A stretch of DNA of 64,000 nt from Prorocentrum cordatum (taxonomy: Eukaryota > Sar > Dinophyceae > Prorocentrales > Prorocentraceae). The DNA is taken from NCBI GenBank assembly GCA_963575745.1, contig CAUYUJ010000201.1:52916-116915 (forward strand), read 5' to 3'. A program made the position numbers and the translations under genes. Shown here piece after piece: positions 22,540 through 33,470 of the stretch (its first letter is position 1; the number at the start of each line of letters is the position of its first letter). The notes below the pieces were generated by a model, which had not been told where the DNA came from, did no database searches, and saw only the letters and a program-made list of their open reading frames with translations.

Positions 22540-22980
22540 TACACATACATATATATATACATACATACATACATGCATGTGCGTGCATCCGCGGGGGGAT
22601 TTGCGCCAAACTTCAGGGCCCACCACACCCCCCATATACGTGATACATGCATACAGGCATACAACCATACATACATACATACATACATACATACATACAT
22701 ACATGCATGCATGCATGCATGCATGCATGCATGCATGCATGCATACATACATACATACATACATACATACATACACACATACGTACGTACGTACGTACGT
22801 ACATGTATGCATGCATGCATGCATGCATGCATACATACATACATACATGAATACATACACGCATGCAAACACACAGACAAACAGTCAGACAGACAGGCAT
22901 GTTAGTGTACATATACACACACGTATACATATACATGTACATATACTCATATTCTACAAATACATATACACAACTACACC
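22540..22980. repeat. CATA/CATG/GTAC tetranucleotide array
   Basis: Runs of CATA, then CATG, then CATA, then ACGT, then CATG, then CATA, about 440 bp with one unique 70-bp insert (22575-22645). The blocks are self-complementary in part, so the DNA can fold back on itself. Confidence 0.95.
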
Positions 22981-22999
22981 AGAGTTTGCAGGCTCAGTG

Positions 23000-24170
23000 C
23001 GCTACGCCTTTTGAAATCATAGGTCTCAGAGGGCCCAGAGGGGATCATATGCCAGATAGGACTCATAGGGCTCTTAAGCTCGTAGGGTTCCGAGAGCTCA
23101 TAGGGCTTATTAGGGTTCATGCGGCTCATAGGGCTCATAGGGCTCACAAGGCCCATAGGACTCATAGGGCTCATATGGGGTCATATCGCTTATAGAGCTC
23201 ATAGGGCTCATGGGGCTCATGGGGCTCAGCTCATAGGGCTCACAGCGCGGCTAGGGCTAGCGGGCTCACAGAGCTCATGGGCCCTATAGGGCTCATAGGG
23301 CTCATGGGCCTCATGAGGTCCACAGGGCTTATGCGGCTCAAAGGTCTCATAGGGGTCATAGGGCGTATCGGGCTTATAGGGCTCATAGGGCTCATAAGGT
23401 TCATTGGGCTCAGAAGGCTCGTGGGGCTCATGGGGCTCATGGGGCTCATAGAGTTTATCGGGCACATAGGACTCATCGGGCTCATAGGGCTCATGAGGTT
23501 CATAGGGCTCACAAGGCTCATAGGGCTCAGAGGGCCCAGGGGGGACTCATAGGGCGCAGAGGGCTCACAGGGCCCACAGGGTTTGTAAGGTTCATAGAAG
23601 TTCATAGAGATCAAACGCTTCATATGGCTCATAGGGCCCATAGGGCCCATAGGGCTAACAGGGCTCACGCGGCTCATAGGGCTCATGGGCTCACAGGGTC
23701 ATAGGGCTTGCAGAGCTCATACGGCTCAGAGGGCTCACAGGGCCCACAGGGCTTATAGGGGTCATGAGGCTCAGAGGGCTCATAGGGCTAACTGCTCAGA
23801 GGGCTCATAGAGGTCATAGTCCATAGGACGGTCATAGTGTTCATGGGGCTGGTAGGTCTCACTGGGCTCGCCGGGCTCATATTGCTCATAGGGCCCATTG
23901 GGCCCGTAGGGCTCACCCACAGGGCTCACAGGGCTCATAGGGCTCGTAGGGCTCATAGGGCTCGTAGGGCTCATAGGGCTCAGAGGGCCCATAGTGCTCA
24001 GAGGGCCCAGGAGGGACTCAGAGGGCTCGTAAGGCTTAGAGGGCTCAGAGGGCTCATAGGGCTCACATGTCTCGTAAGGTTCATTGGGCTCACATGCCTC
24101 ATTGGGCTCATCGGGATCATAGGGATCAGAGGGCTCACGGGGCTCAGAGGGCCCATAGGGATCATATACA
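23000..24170 (-). repeat. 9-bp satellite GAGCCCTAT, right block, inverted
   Basis: About 125 copies of ATAGGGCTC, the reverse complement of the unit at 18125-18955. Together with the CATA tracts the two blocks form a large inverted pair separated by about 4 kb. Confidence 0.95.
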
Positions 24171-24196
24171 CATGCATTCACATGTGTATGCTTCTT

Positions 24197-24296
24197 TTTG
24201 TTTCTCTCTCTCTCTCTCTCTCTCCCCCTCCCTCTCCCACGCACACACTCTCTCTCTCTCTCGCTCTCTGTCTCTCTCTCTCTCTCTCTCCCCACC
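24197..24296. repeat. (CT)n microsatellite
   Basis: CT dinucleotides with CCCCC and CACGCACAC interruptions. Confidence 0.9.
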
Positions 24297-24499
24297 CCGC
24301 ACCTTCCAGGGAATCTCCCGCGTCAGGGTCGAGGATGGCACCTCTGGCGCCCGTCACTGGCCCCCCGGGGCCCAAACGCCCAGACGCCCAAGTCTAGCCG
24401 ACCCCCGAAATCAACCCGCATAATGAGGATGCGCGGCAAGGATGCAATGGCCTTGGTAGGCCTTGTCGACTCTTTGCGAGCAGGGCGCGGCCAGCAAAA

Positions 24500-24735
24500 G
24501 TGGCCAAGGATGGGCCGAAGGGGAAGGATTCAAGGGCAACCTCGGAACGTCGCTCATCCTCATTACGCGGGTTGACGGTAACATTAGGATCCAACTTTTC
24601 CCTCGCCCATTTCCCGTTCGCAGCTCCGCGCCATCCATCGAGGCCGAGCTGCGCCGCCAGCCTGGCCGAGCAGGCGTCGCGCCAGCCCATCATGCAGAAC
24701 TTGCAGCGCCTAGCGGCGGGCGGGGCAGGGAAGCG
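24500..24735 (-). CDS. Possible 3' exon of the hAT-like gene
   Basis: The minus-strand frame has balanced composition, with a CKFCMMGW segment followed by GWRGAANGKWAREKL. It fits a short exon of the gene upstream, but neither border could be fixed. A neighbouring plus-strand frame is an alternative. Confidence 0.3.
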
Positions 24736-25004
24736 CACGAGAGAGCTCGCCGCCGCCGATCACCCAAGGGAGACGAGACAGGCACGAGTCTGACAGATGC
24801 TCAATACTCATTCCCCTGGTCACGCTGCCCAGACTCAGTGCCCGAAAACACAATGCAAATGCATCGGCGATGCATCGGCTGTCGCTACCTCACCTCCTCT
24901 TATCTCATCGTGCCCCTCCAAGACTCCAACACCAGCCCTCCCCACATTCCCTCACTCATCACCCATCCCTCCCCCTGCTTCTCCCTCCCCTCCTCCTTCT
25001 TCGT

Positions 25005-25173
25005 CTACCTCCCCCCGAAGCAAGACCGCGGCCTGGCGTTGGCCCAGTCAGCTGCGCACACAGCGCAGCGGGCCCCAGCGTCGGCCATGTGGGCCCGGAA
25101 CATGCCCATGGCCCTGAGCACGTGGGGCGGGACCTTCGTCTTCTTCCAGTGCTTGACAGTCCTCCTCATACCT
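25005..25173 (-). CDS. Possible 3' exon of the hAT-like gene
   Basis: After an acceptor-like CGCCCGCCAG, a frame of about 56 codons follows with Lys/Arg- and Cys-rich sequence (VKHWKKTKVPP, then CAVCAADWA). It ends either at TAG or at a GT donor in GGGGGGAG-GTAGACG. Position and strand fit the gene at 25740-30893, but linkage is inferred. Confidence 0.35.
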
Positions 25174-25739
25174 GGCGGGCGAAACAAGCGCGAGAGATAG
25201 AGAATCCAGCCATGGGCAAATGTGAATCAGGCGTCGGAGCTGGGGCCTCCGGGCATGCGAAGGTCGAGGTGGGTTGAGCATGATTGGCATGGCATATGGA
25301 TGCGCGAACAAAATGAGTAGCAGACATAGAGAATAGCAGACACAGATGAATTTGGCGGGAGGTCACGTGCTCCGATATCCGGAATGAAGATCTTCATGGC
25401 CCCTGACGTCAGATCGTCCAGGAACTCTGTTTTGTACCTCTCCGGCCGGGCTCGCAGACGCGAGGGAATCCGAAGTCAAAAGAGGGCTAGTCAGGAGAGA
25501 AGGACTAGGAGCAGGGGCCAGGAGGGGTCAAGGACGCGAGGGCAAGGAGGTGAAGGAGGGGGTAGGGGTAGGACGAGGACGCTTGCCAAGGGCTGCCAAG
25601 GGTTGCCCGTGCAATGCCAAGCAACGCCAATGCCAAGCAACGCGAAGAGGAGAAGGATAACGAGGAGAAGGGGGGATTCTGACAACGACCACTGCAGAGA
25701 GAGGGCCCAGAGGGCACTGTCTCCGCTTCCCTGCTGGCG

Positions 25740-27418
25740 GCCTGTAGTCGATGATCCCGTCGGCGGGGTCAACGTGAATGACGCGGCCCTTCCCCTTCTC
25801 CACGTCGTCCCAGAAAATCCATTCAATACTGCCGCTGCCGTCTTCATCAGTCACCAATACCAGAGATACACACCTGTTGTCAGAGATCCAGTGCGAAGGG
25901 TCCCGAAGCTCACTCAGGGCGTCGGCCGTCGCGAGGACGCCGTTTGCCCATGCGTTCAACACGCTGGCAGCTGAGGCGTCCGTGATGGGCGGGACAGGGT
26001 CGACGTCGCCGCCTGCCCCGATGCCAGCTGCCAACGCCGCCTGCAGATATGCTTCCTCCTCTAGTCTCGCCAAGTCGTGCTCCATGGTGTGGTCTCGGTC
26101 TTTCAGCTCCGCTGCCCGTCGGTCCATCGCGATCGCCTCGCCACTGCCCAGTAGCCGCCGTCGCCAGTGCTGCCGCCCTCTCCATGGACTCCATCTCGAT
26201 GAGCAAAGCTGGATCGACGCCGCCCTCGTCCTCGCCGGCATCGCCCGGCCCCCCTTTGGCAGCCAAGAAGCCCTCGAATGCTGTAGGGCCGCCGCCGCCA
26301 GAGTCGACGTCGGGGCCACCCTCGTCTTCGCCTGGGCGAGCTGCAGACTTCTCAAACTCAGCCCACAGTTCAGCGAGCAAGGATTGGTCGAAGGCACCAT
26401 CGTCTCCAGCCTCGCCATCGCTGCCGTCGTCAGCGGCGTCGCCGAGGGGTCCTCCTCCGCCTGTGCCGTCGTCGCCACCTCCATCATCTCCGTCATCACG
26501 CCGCCTCACTCTCCTAGCCGCCCAGCACCTGCAAACGCCAGCCAGACTCCGCGCTCCGTGCTGGCCATCGAGTCGAGCTCGCCGTAGTGATTCCTGGTCC
26601 CAGGACACTCTGAGCACCACGAGCTTAACTGCGGGCCTGAGTCTCCCATCCCTGCCGCACCGGCAGCGCAGTTCAGCATGAATAAGATCGCACACAGCTT
26701 TGATTGGCAAGAACGACAATGGTAGATTCAATACGAAGTGCTCGCTCGAGAGAATGCCCACTGCCATCCAGAACCCACGATTGAATTTATGAGCGACCAT
26801 CCAAGCGGTGTCCATGCGCTTGCCTCCAACTGTCAGGCAGACCACCCACTTGGCACTAGGCGTACGACCTGGGTAAAGGGTGAGAAGTGTCGCGGCCACT
26901 CGAGCGGCACATCTCGGCTGCGGGGCTGCTCTGGCGCGCTTCGGCGCAACAGCAGCATCGAGAAGAGGCGGCGGCTCTTCGGGGGCCCGTGGCTGCCCCC
27001 CTGCCTCCTCCTCAGGCTGGTCGGGCCCCTCGGGGATCTCATCCTCAGCTCGAGCGGGCCCATCTTGCAGCGGATGTAACTCTTCGGGGCCCTGCAGTGG
27101 TAGAAATGGGCACTCTAATGGATCTGTCGGGAACCTGGCCTTATCATCCAGAGCGATCAACGCCTCACTGTGCAGGGAAACGCACATGGAGACGGCGTGG
27201 TCCAACGACTCCGGGGACTTGCCAATCCAAGACATCGACTTTTTCAGCAGAGCTCTGCTAGATATTAACTTGAGGCCTGCGGCGGGCGCCATCGAGAACA
27301 ATTTCTTAATTATTGAATTGAGGCCTTCGATCTCCTGGGTGTCGGAGGCGAGCATGCAACCGATGCAGTGAAAGAGCTCCCAAAGCTGAAGCTCCAAGAG
27401 CCCGGAGCGGGAGGTCTC
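25740..27418 (-). CDS. hAT-transposase-like gene, fourth exon (frameshifted)
   Basis: Starts at an AG acceptor (TATAGCAG, exon from 27418). The N-terminal part, with CIGCMLASDTQEIEGLNSII, resembles the C-terminal dimerisation segment of hAT transposases, which is inference from pattern only. It is followed by a Pro/Glu-rich linker, a second folded region (GKRMDTAWMVAHKFNRGFW) and a long Asp/Gly-rich acidic tail. Near 26135 coding quality passes from one frame to the next (+1), with no room for an intron. The second frame then runs through a clearly coding stretch (DLARLEEEAYLQAALAAG; SIEWIFWDDVEKGKGRVIHV) to about 25740. The shift is either a real indel, which makes this a pseudogene, or a sequence error. 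Confidence 0.55.
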
Positions 27419-27429
27419 CTGCTATATTA

Positions 27430-27840
27430 TTTGTTCCCAATCATCCTGTAGCGTTGGGTCCTCGTTTTGAGGAGACAGCGCCCCGCGTCTCACCTCCTCC
27501 CGCTGCCCCCCCCCTCCCCCTCCCCCCTCCTCCCAATCCTGCTTCTGCTCGCCGCATGTCCGCCATGTCGGCACACCCCTCATGAGGATGGCGGTCCCAT
27601 AGGGAGCTCCACCGAAGGCCCCAGCGGCAGGGTTTGCATGCGCCCCCCCCACCCATTTCGGCACACCCCTCACGAGGCTCCACCGAAGGCCCCAGCGGCA
27701 GGGTTGGCACGCGCACCCCCGCCCATTTCGGCACACCCCTCACCAGGATCGTGGCCCCATTGGGGTTTCCACCGAGAGCGGTGCCCACAACGCGGCACTC
27801 ACAGCTGCATATTGTTGGGCCCTTCGCCAGGGTAATATGT
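27430..27840 (-). repeat. Compound dispersed repeat, copy 2, inside an intron
   Basis: Carries, in inverted order to 13655-14420, the CTGTAGCGTTGGGTCCTCG end, a C-rich block, GCTTCTGCTCGCCGCATG, about three minisatellite units (GGAGCTCCACCGAAGGCCCC) and the CACTCACAGCTGCATATTG end. It sits between exons three and four of the hAT-like gene, so it is intronic. Confidence 0.8.
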
Positions 27841-28099
27841 TAAGCGGCCCCCCGGGATGGAAGGACGGAGCGGGGCAGGGTAGACGAGCGACGCAATGGG
27901 GCCAGCGTTTGAGGGACAGGAGGGGCAAGGAGGATAAAGAACAGGAGGAGCAGGAGGGGAAAGGGCGAGGAGGATGAGCAAGGAGGGGCGGATGATAACA
28001 ACACAAACAGGAACATGCAGAACATGCAGGATCCTCCAGCTCTGTTTGGCAGCAATATGCAATCTTCCAAGGTGTAGCCAAAGAAACATCATCACAATA

Positions 28100-29231
28100 T
28101 GAATTCCCACTAGGATCATCATAGAGAAGCTGCAGCCACGTGGAAGCCGCCTGCCGACGCTTCTCCGACCTGACGTTGTAGTCGTCGTGGGACATCCACA
28201 GTATCGTGTAAGGAAACTCAGCCAACTGGCGCACGAAGCGTCGGTTGAAGTCGGCCGCCAGATCAAGCACATGTTCCACGCAAGTAAGTCGAATAGAACT
28301 CATATCCACGTCGCCTGGAACATGAAACCAAACGGACTCCCACTTCTCGGCGTACGGACTCCCCTCCTCGAGCAGTGCATCCCACTCCCCTGCGATCTCA
28401 GCCGATACGGATACCACGAGCTCCGATAGAGTGGACACGCAGCTGGCCTCGAACACGTCCTGGCGCCGATCGGCCATCCCCTTCGACTTCTTTTCAAACC
28501 AGTGGAGCAAATGGGTCAGAGGACCTCCAGAAACGTGAAATATTGCAGTTGTCACCCAATGCTCTGCGCTGTGGGCGGCTGCCAGCGCATCTGCCTGCCA
28601 CCTCCCCATCCTCTGCCTGTAGCCTTCGGCCTCAGGGTCCAGTGCAAGGTCGTCGGGGTTGCCAGCGGGATCTCCTGCTGCCTCAGGGTCAAATACCTTT
28701 TGAAATACTGCTGAGACCTCGCGCCGGGTGGCGAAAAGGAAAAAGGCTGCTGTCTTATAACATGCTCCGAAGCGGCCGATGAGGGGCCTCGGTGGCAATC
28801 GACCAGCAGCCGCCTTGGCTCTGTCACTGCTGGTGAGACTTTCCCATACTTTGTAGATTCGTGCTGACATGTGGGGGGCCCTCCAGCAATTGGCCATCTT
28901 GGCCAGATTAGAATAATAAGACGAGTGCTTCGACAATTGTTTCTTCGCCATTAAGTGCATTTGATGGATGAGGCAGAACGTCCAACATATCCAAACGAAA
29001 GGCGAGTGCTTCATCTCCTGAACCATGCGAGTGCGGCAGCCCTTGACGTCGGGGCCAGCATCCGTTCCCCCCAAGAATACAGCGATATGTTTCCAATGGC
29101 ATTCCTCCTCGTCCTCCCCCGGGCGGCGTTGCTGAGCGATGGAGCGCAACATCGCCTCGCTCTCCGTCAAGTTGTCCGTGGCCTCCTGGGCGCAGTAACG
29201 GGGGGGCTGGCAAACCATCCAACGCGAGAAT
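28100..29231 (-). CDS. hAT-transposase-like gene, third exon
   Basis: About 375 codons. It starts at an AG acceptor (CTGTTTGTCAG; exon from 29231, completing an Arg codon). The strongest clue to family is CLIHQMHLMAKKQL near residue 90, preceded by VKGCRTRMVQEM. This resembles the C..H..HL segment of the RNase H-like core of hAT transposases. Further on are SYYSNLAKMANCWR and a long helical region (RLTCVEHVLDLAADFNRRFV; LAEFPYTILWMSHDDYN). The three catalytic acids cannot be assigned with confidence. The donor lies between about 28140 and 28050. GATGAT then GTTTCT keeps phase with the next acceptor and is my preferred site. Confidence 0.6.
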
Positions 29232-29321
29232 CTGACAAACAGTGATGCTTGATTTCTGAATCAAGTCAGCCAGCGCGCCAAGCCGAATCCAGCCGTGGCA
29301 TACGAGGATAGAAGCCTGGAC
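29232..29321 (-). other. Intron, 90 bp, GT-AG
   Basis: GTCCAGGCTTC ... CTGTTTGTCAG on the minus strand. Both borders are phase 2, so the split codon reads CG-A (Arg). Confidence 0.7.
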
Positions 29322-29856
29322 CGAGTCTGAGCTTTGAACGCATAACATGCAAAGTCCTGCACGCGCGCACGTTCGCGATCTGCCATCGTGTAAAGGCCCT
29401 GTTGAGAAAGCTTGCTCTCCCACAGATGCTTCTGGTTCAGCCCAGTGTTTGTCAGGGGGACCCAAGCCAAATCAGGCCAAAGCAAAGCGGATGAATGCTG
29501 AGGGCTAATGTTTGTCACCACCGTGGCCGCGTCGTCCAAAGTAATGCGGGGCGTGCAGAATGCGGACCACAGTTCAGATCCAAATATCTTATGAGATCGC
29601 CACTCGGTGGAATTTGCAGCATCTCCTCTCACGGCGTGCACTTCCCACGACAACACCGGGGTGCCGAACTCTCTGGCATAGCGGGCACACGGCCCAGGAC
29701 GACTGCACATGATGTCCAAATACTCAGCCAACTTAGCAAACTCAGTTCTGAAATAATTCACGCCTTGGCAAAATATGGCAGCCCTGGTGAGGTTCTCAGC
29801 CTTGGCCGCCGTTCTGTCGGACACAGGCGCTTCCTGTCCACTGCCCGCGCTCCACT
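29322..29856 (-). CDS. hAT-transposase-like gene, second exon
   Basis: 178 codons between a strong acceptor with pyrimidine tract (CTCTGTTTCTTTCGTGCGTTCGCAG, exon from 29856) and the donor at 29321. It contains helical segments (YFRTEFAKLAEYLDIM), a beta-like stretch (FGTPVLSWEVHAV) and a Trp-containing C-terminal part (LLWPDLAWVPLTN). No known motif is recognised. Codon statistics and the matched split codons at both ends support coding. Confidence 0.65.
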
Positions 29857-30340
29857 CTGCGAACGCACGAAAGAAACAGAGACCATCGGAGGAAGGTGAA
29901 GAGAAAAGGTAGGCAAGGAGAAACGAGGGGGGAGAAATAAGGACAACAGTAAAAAAAAAAAACAAAAAAACAAAAAAAGGAATAAAGAAAAGAAAGGCAA
30001 GCAGAGATATAAAGGGATGCGAGGAGAAAAAATTAAAGTGGAGGTAAATCAGGAGGAGGGACGCAGGCGCAGGCAGGAGGTAGAGGCAAGGGAGTATGCG
30101 TGCAGGAGGTAGGAGGCAAAGGGGGGAGGGTAGGAGGCAGCAGGGATGGGTTGGATAGTGAAGCAAGGAAAAGTCCACCCCCCCCCACCCGCCACCCTCG
30201 ATGGTCTATCATTGGTCGATTTCGTGGCAAGAGAGAGATGAGAAGACGACGGGGATGGCACTCAGGGGGGAGGAGCAAAATGAAAAGCATTGGGTCAGGG
30301 GCGTAAGGGTCCAGTGGCATGCTGAGCTAGGAGACCCCAC
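29857..30340 (-). other. Intron, 484 bp, GT-AG
   Basis: Begins GTGGGGTCTCC and ends TTTCGTGCGTTCGCAG on the minus strand. The split codon is G-AG (Glu). The interior is very pyrimidine-rich on the minus strand (29880-30130), with no gene. Confidence 0.7.
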
Positions 30341-30893
30341 CCACCCCCGTGTCCAGCATCTGAAGAGTAGTCTGACATCCAGCGTACCCGTAGTTCCTCT
30401 TGAACCCCAGTCTGTACCACCCCTCCTTCTCCATAGTGCATCGCACAGGTTCCACAGGCACACCGTCTGCATCCGTTTTTTGCTTCCGAGGCGCTTTCAC
30501 AAAGGTGAAGCCGCGCATTCTGGATTTCATTTGCTCCAGCTCAGTCTCAAGCTTGACTATTCGTTTCTTGTCTTTCGTGGCCTCTCTTGTCATCAATTGT
30601 ATCTGTGCTAACCGTTCGGCTGATTTGTTCTGTACTCTCTGACTCTGCAAAGTGATATCCAACGCAGCCCGAACGAGATCTGGATGAGACATGTTCCGAA
30701 ACGCAGACTCAAGAGCTCTCCGAGATTCTGAACCACGAAGCACCAGCTGTCCATCATCCCCTCTTGCCGAAGCGCGGGTGCGCAAGACTATAGCGTCGGC
30801 GCCTTCTTGAGGCGCATCCTCTGCGGCTCCGCTATGACGTTGTTGTTCTCCCCCCCCCCATTTTGAGATATGCGATGCTATGTTATCTCACCC
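30341..30893 (-). CDS. hAT-transposase-like gene, first exon of the core, coiled coil
   Basis: The frame is open from about 30893 with no in-frame ATG. The ATG next to the C9-10 run near 30860 is out of frame by my count, so this exon is probably entered by splicing. It has an acidic start, then about 100 residues of predicted coiled coil (LQSQRVQNKSAERLAQIQL; IVKLETELEQMKSRMRGF), then a Cys/Trp-containing segment (MEKEGWYRLGFKRNYGYAG). The donor is GT at 30340, phase 1. The coiled coil suggests multimerisation, which is inference. Confidence 0.6.
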
Positions 30894-31079
30894 GCGTGCC
30901 CCTCTCAACGATCTCATGATCGATCTCACTCAACAGGACACCACAGGACACCACGGGTCACCACGGAACATCAGAGAGGGGAAAGCGACGAGCGAGGGCA
31001 AGAGTTGACAGGGCTGGCGCAGGGGCCGGCGCGGGTGGGGGAGGGAAGTGCAGAGGTCATGAAATCCAGGGCGAAGTAA

Positions 31080-31305
31080 ATGAAGGAGTACCTCTCCCTG
31101 CCCCATCTGTCCCTGCCCCTCCTCGAAGTAAAGCACTGTGGACTTGGTGATCCACCAACTGGCCCATAGCTCTGGCAGTCGGTCCCATATGCATACCTGC
31201 CTGCGCCAGGACGTCCACCAGGTCGAGCACAGAGTACGGCGGGCCCGACGTTGGTGGAGTCCATCCGCCTGCCACCGGCGCGGGGAGCGACGGCATAGAT
31301 CGGAG
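31080..31305 (-). CDS. Probable upstream exon of the hAT-like gene
   Basis: About 75 codons with an amphipathic segment (SVLDLVDVLAQAGMHMGPTA) and a GT donor near 31085 (GGAGAG then GTACTCC). It lies just downstream of two small mobile elements that fill the gap to the next exon at 31640. Not recognised; linkage to the gene below 30893 is inferred from strand and spacing. Confidence 0.4.
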
Positions 31306-31429
31306 GTTCAAAGATGGGGCCCGAAAGATAAGATGAAAGATAAGACGGGACCCGAATCATAGTTTGCATTGCTCGAGGCCCCTCACCCGTGGGGCCCAAT
31401 CCTTCACGTCCCCATCTTTGAACCTGCAG
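31306..31429 (+). mobile_element. Intron-like TIR element (introner-like), 124 bp
   Basis: GTTCAAAGATGGGGCCC at one end and CCCCATCTTTGAACC at the other form inverted repeats. On this strand the element begins AG-GT and ends CTGCAG-G, so it has splice-site-like borders. Related copies are at 33471-33736 and, partial, within the intron at 16338-16574. Introner elements of this design are known from dinoflagellates. Confidence 0.6.
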
Positions 31430-31445
31430 GGGCGTTTCACTCAGA

Positions 31446-31625
31446 CAAGCAACATAAGCATACATGTTCGGAGGTCTGCGCGGCGGAGTTATTGGAGCTG
31501 TGCTGGCCCTCCCTCCCTGGCGCGCGAAGCGCGCCAGTGGAGGCGCTGGAGGCGCCGCCGAGGGGGTCCAGCGTCGACCCAACAAACCCGAGCGGACCTC
31601 CGAACGTCTATGTTTATGTTGCTTG
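31446..31625. mobile_element. Fold-back (MITE-like) element, copy 2
   Basis: CAAGCAACATAAGCATACAT at the left is inverted as ATGTTTATGTTGCTTG at the right. The arms continue through GTTCGGAGGTCYGC. The centre is CTGGCGCGCGAAGCGCGCCAG-like, the same design as the element at 6011-6174. It lies in the likely intron between exons at 31632-31910 and 31080-31305. Confidence 0.8.
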
Positions 31626-31631
31626 ATTCAT

Positions 31632-31910
31632 CTAGAGCACGATGCTGCACTGTTCGCCTATCATCTTGCTGCATCCTGCCCTCCCCCCGAGCTGGCCTGG
31701 GCACACGGCCCCAGCCGACTGGACGGCGTTGCGGAGCGCCGCGGCCGTCTGGAAAAGCATGTAGCACCCATTGCTTGGGACCGTATGGTGGTGAGCGAAA
31801 CGGCCTAAAGCCCTGGCCAGCACACCGTCCATGCACTCCCGCTGGGGGGCTGTAAGCCCCCTCAGGAAGCCAAAATGGCTGAAGCATCGACGCGAAGGAC
31901 CCAACTACAT
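31632..31910 (-). CDS. Probable upstream exon, unknown gene
   Basis: About 90 codons after an acceptor-like GGAATGTAG. The frame has good coding composition (ECMDGVLARALGRFAHH; GCYMLFQTAAALRNAVQSAG), then Cys-containing sequence before a possible GT donor near 31632. The upstream frame has a stop at the acceptor, so an intron is required. It may belong to the hAT-like gene. Function unknown. Confidence 0.45.
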
Positions 31911-31989
31911 TCCAACACTTCCCCGACCTTGAGGCGTTCGGATTCGCAGGGATCTCCCCGGGCCCCCTACTCGCACGGGATTTTTCTGA

Positions 31990-32717
31990 CATCATACGCT
32001 AGACCCATAAAAAAACACCCTTTATGGGATCACAGGCGTGCGACATCACATCCAGGACCTCGAGTCACCCCTACTAGCTCACGGGATTACGCCGACGAGT
32101 CACAGCTACTATAGATGTTTTTCTTTTTTTTCTGGGGGACATATGAAGTACACCACAAAAAGTGTCCATGATACTCCTGTACATATGTAGCACGCGCGCT
32201 ATGACTATTGATCATGTCACACACGCGCACATTTTTTCCTACTACCCAGGGGCATGTGGGGGTGCAGCGCCCTTCGCCCCCCCACCGAAACCCTCCCGTG
32301 GGGAGCAAAACCTCTGTCCCCCCACCGCCCTCACTTTTCAGCCCGAAGGCTCCTTATTCGATTCCCAGAGGAGTAGGAGGAAAAGGAGAGAGGAGAGAGC
32401 GGAGGGAGGCGGGAGGGACAATTTCCCAAGAGGGCTTGCTTTCTGTAAAAATGTCTGTAGATAGATGGTTGTGGTGGTTCTCTTTGATTTCGCTGAGGCG
32501 CAAGCGCCATGACAGCCTTCCTTGGTCGGGAAATCCTTCCCCCACCCCGTACTGCCGACGCCGACGGCGCACAAAATTGCAAAATCGAGGCTCAGACACC
32601 GTGGTAGATTTCGGTATCCAGAACGACTCAACGATGGTGCAAAACATGGCCTTCAACTCGGCGGGCGGTCTTCGTGAACCCCAGGCCCTTCTTCGGTGGG
32701 GCCAGGTTTTGTATAGG
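31990..32717. other. No supported gene
   Basis: AT-richer spacer with a poly-T/A run (32115-32135) and short overlapping frames on both strands. Confidence 0.4.
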
Positions 32718-33394
32718 GAGACCATCTGGCCCACGGGAGTTCTCCCAGCGCTTCGGACGAAGAGGCCCCTGGAGCTGGCGCATTCCCTCCTAAGCCGCCC
32801 TTCTGGGGCGCCTCAGAAGAACAAGCTCGCGTCTTCTTCGTATGGGCCGTCCGCGCTTGCACGCTGCGCGTCTGGTATGTGTGCGCGCAGGAACCAAATC
32901 TCAACACCAGCGGCTCTCGGAGGGGCTGGAGCGGGGAGCGCGAGGGTCTCTGGCCCCTCCGCCTCCGCCAGGAGAGGCACCCGCGAGCCCTGTCTCCTCC
33001 CTGTGTCGCACGGGCCAATCCCCGCCAGCGCGGCTTTCTCGGTGCCACCTGGCGAGAACGTGCTGAGACCAGTCCTCCCCCCCCCGATCCCCTCCATGGC
33101 GCGTGGCAGGAGGACGAGGAGGAGGAGGAGGAGGAGGAGGAGGAGGAGGAGGAGGAGCAGTCCCGGGACCCGTCAGCCAGCTTGCCTAGCGCAGAAGCAC
33201 TACAGGCCATGCAGGCGTCTGCTCGGGGAGAACCCCGCGCCCGCCCGCAGGATCTGGAGGACGACGACGACGACGGCGAGGACACAAGCACGGAGGTCGG
33301 CGGTTTCGGGGATGGACAGACCCCCCTTAGTAAAACGTGGTTTAGTGAAAACGACCTGAGGCCCAAACCTGGCGGGCGCAAGCCTGGAAAATAA
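32718..33394 (+). CDS. Possible coding segment with Glu-rich tract
   Basis: One plus-strand frame is open for 225 codons, with no start codon at its beginning. Composition moves from an ordinary segment (EEQARVFFVWAVRACTL) through Arg/Pro-rich sequence to a Glu run, encoded by (GGA)n at 33112-33160. An acidic segment follows, with KTWFSENDLRPKPGGRK, then a stop. The antisense frame is nearly as long and Ser-rich. I favour the plus strand weakly. No family is recognised. Confidence 0.25.
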
Positions 33395-33470
33395 CGGCCA
33401 CGGCGCCCTCTCGAGAACCGAAAACTGACAATTCACTAATCGACGTGTCACTGTTGGGGGTTCTGTCCGC

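Noticed and set aside
30859-30861. ATG as the start of the hAT-like gene
   Set aside because: With the C-run length shown it is out of frame with the coiled-coil exon; one base of difference in the run would change this.
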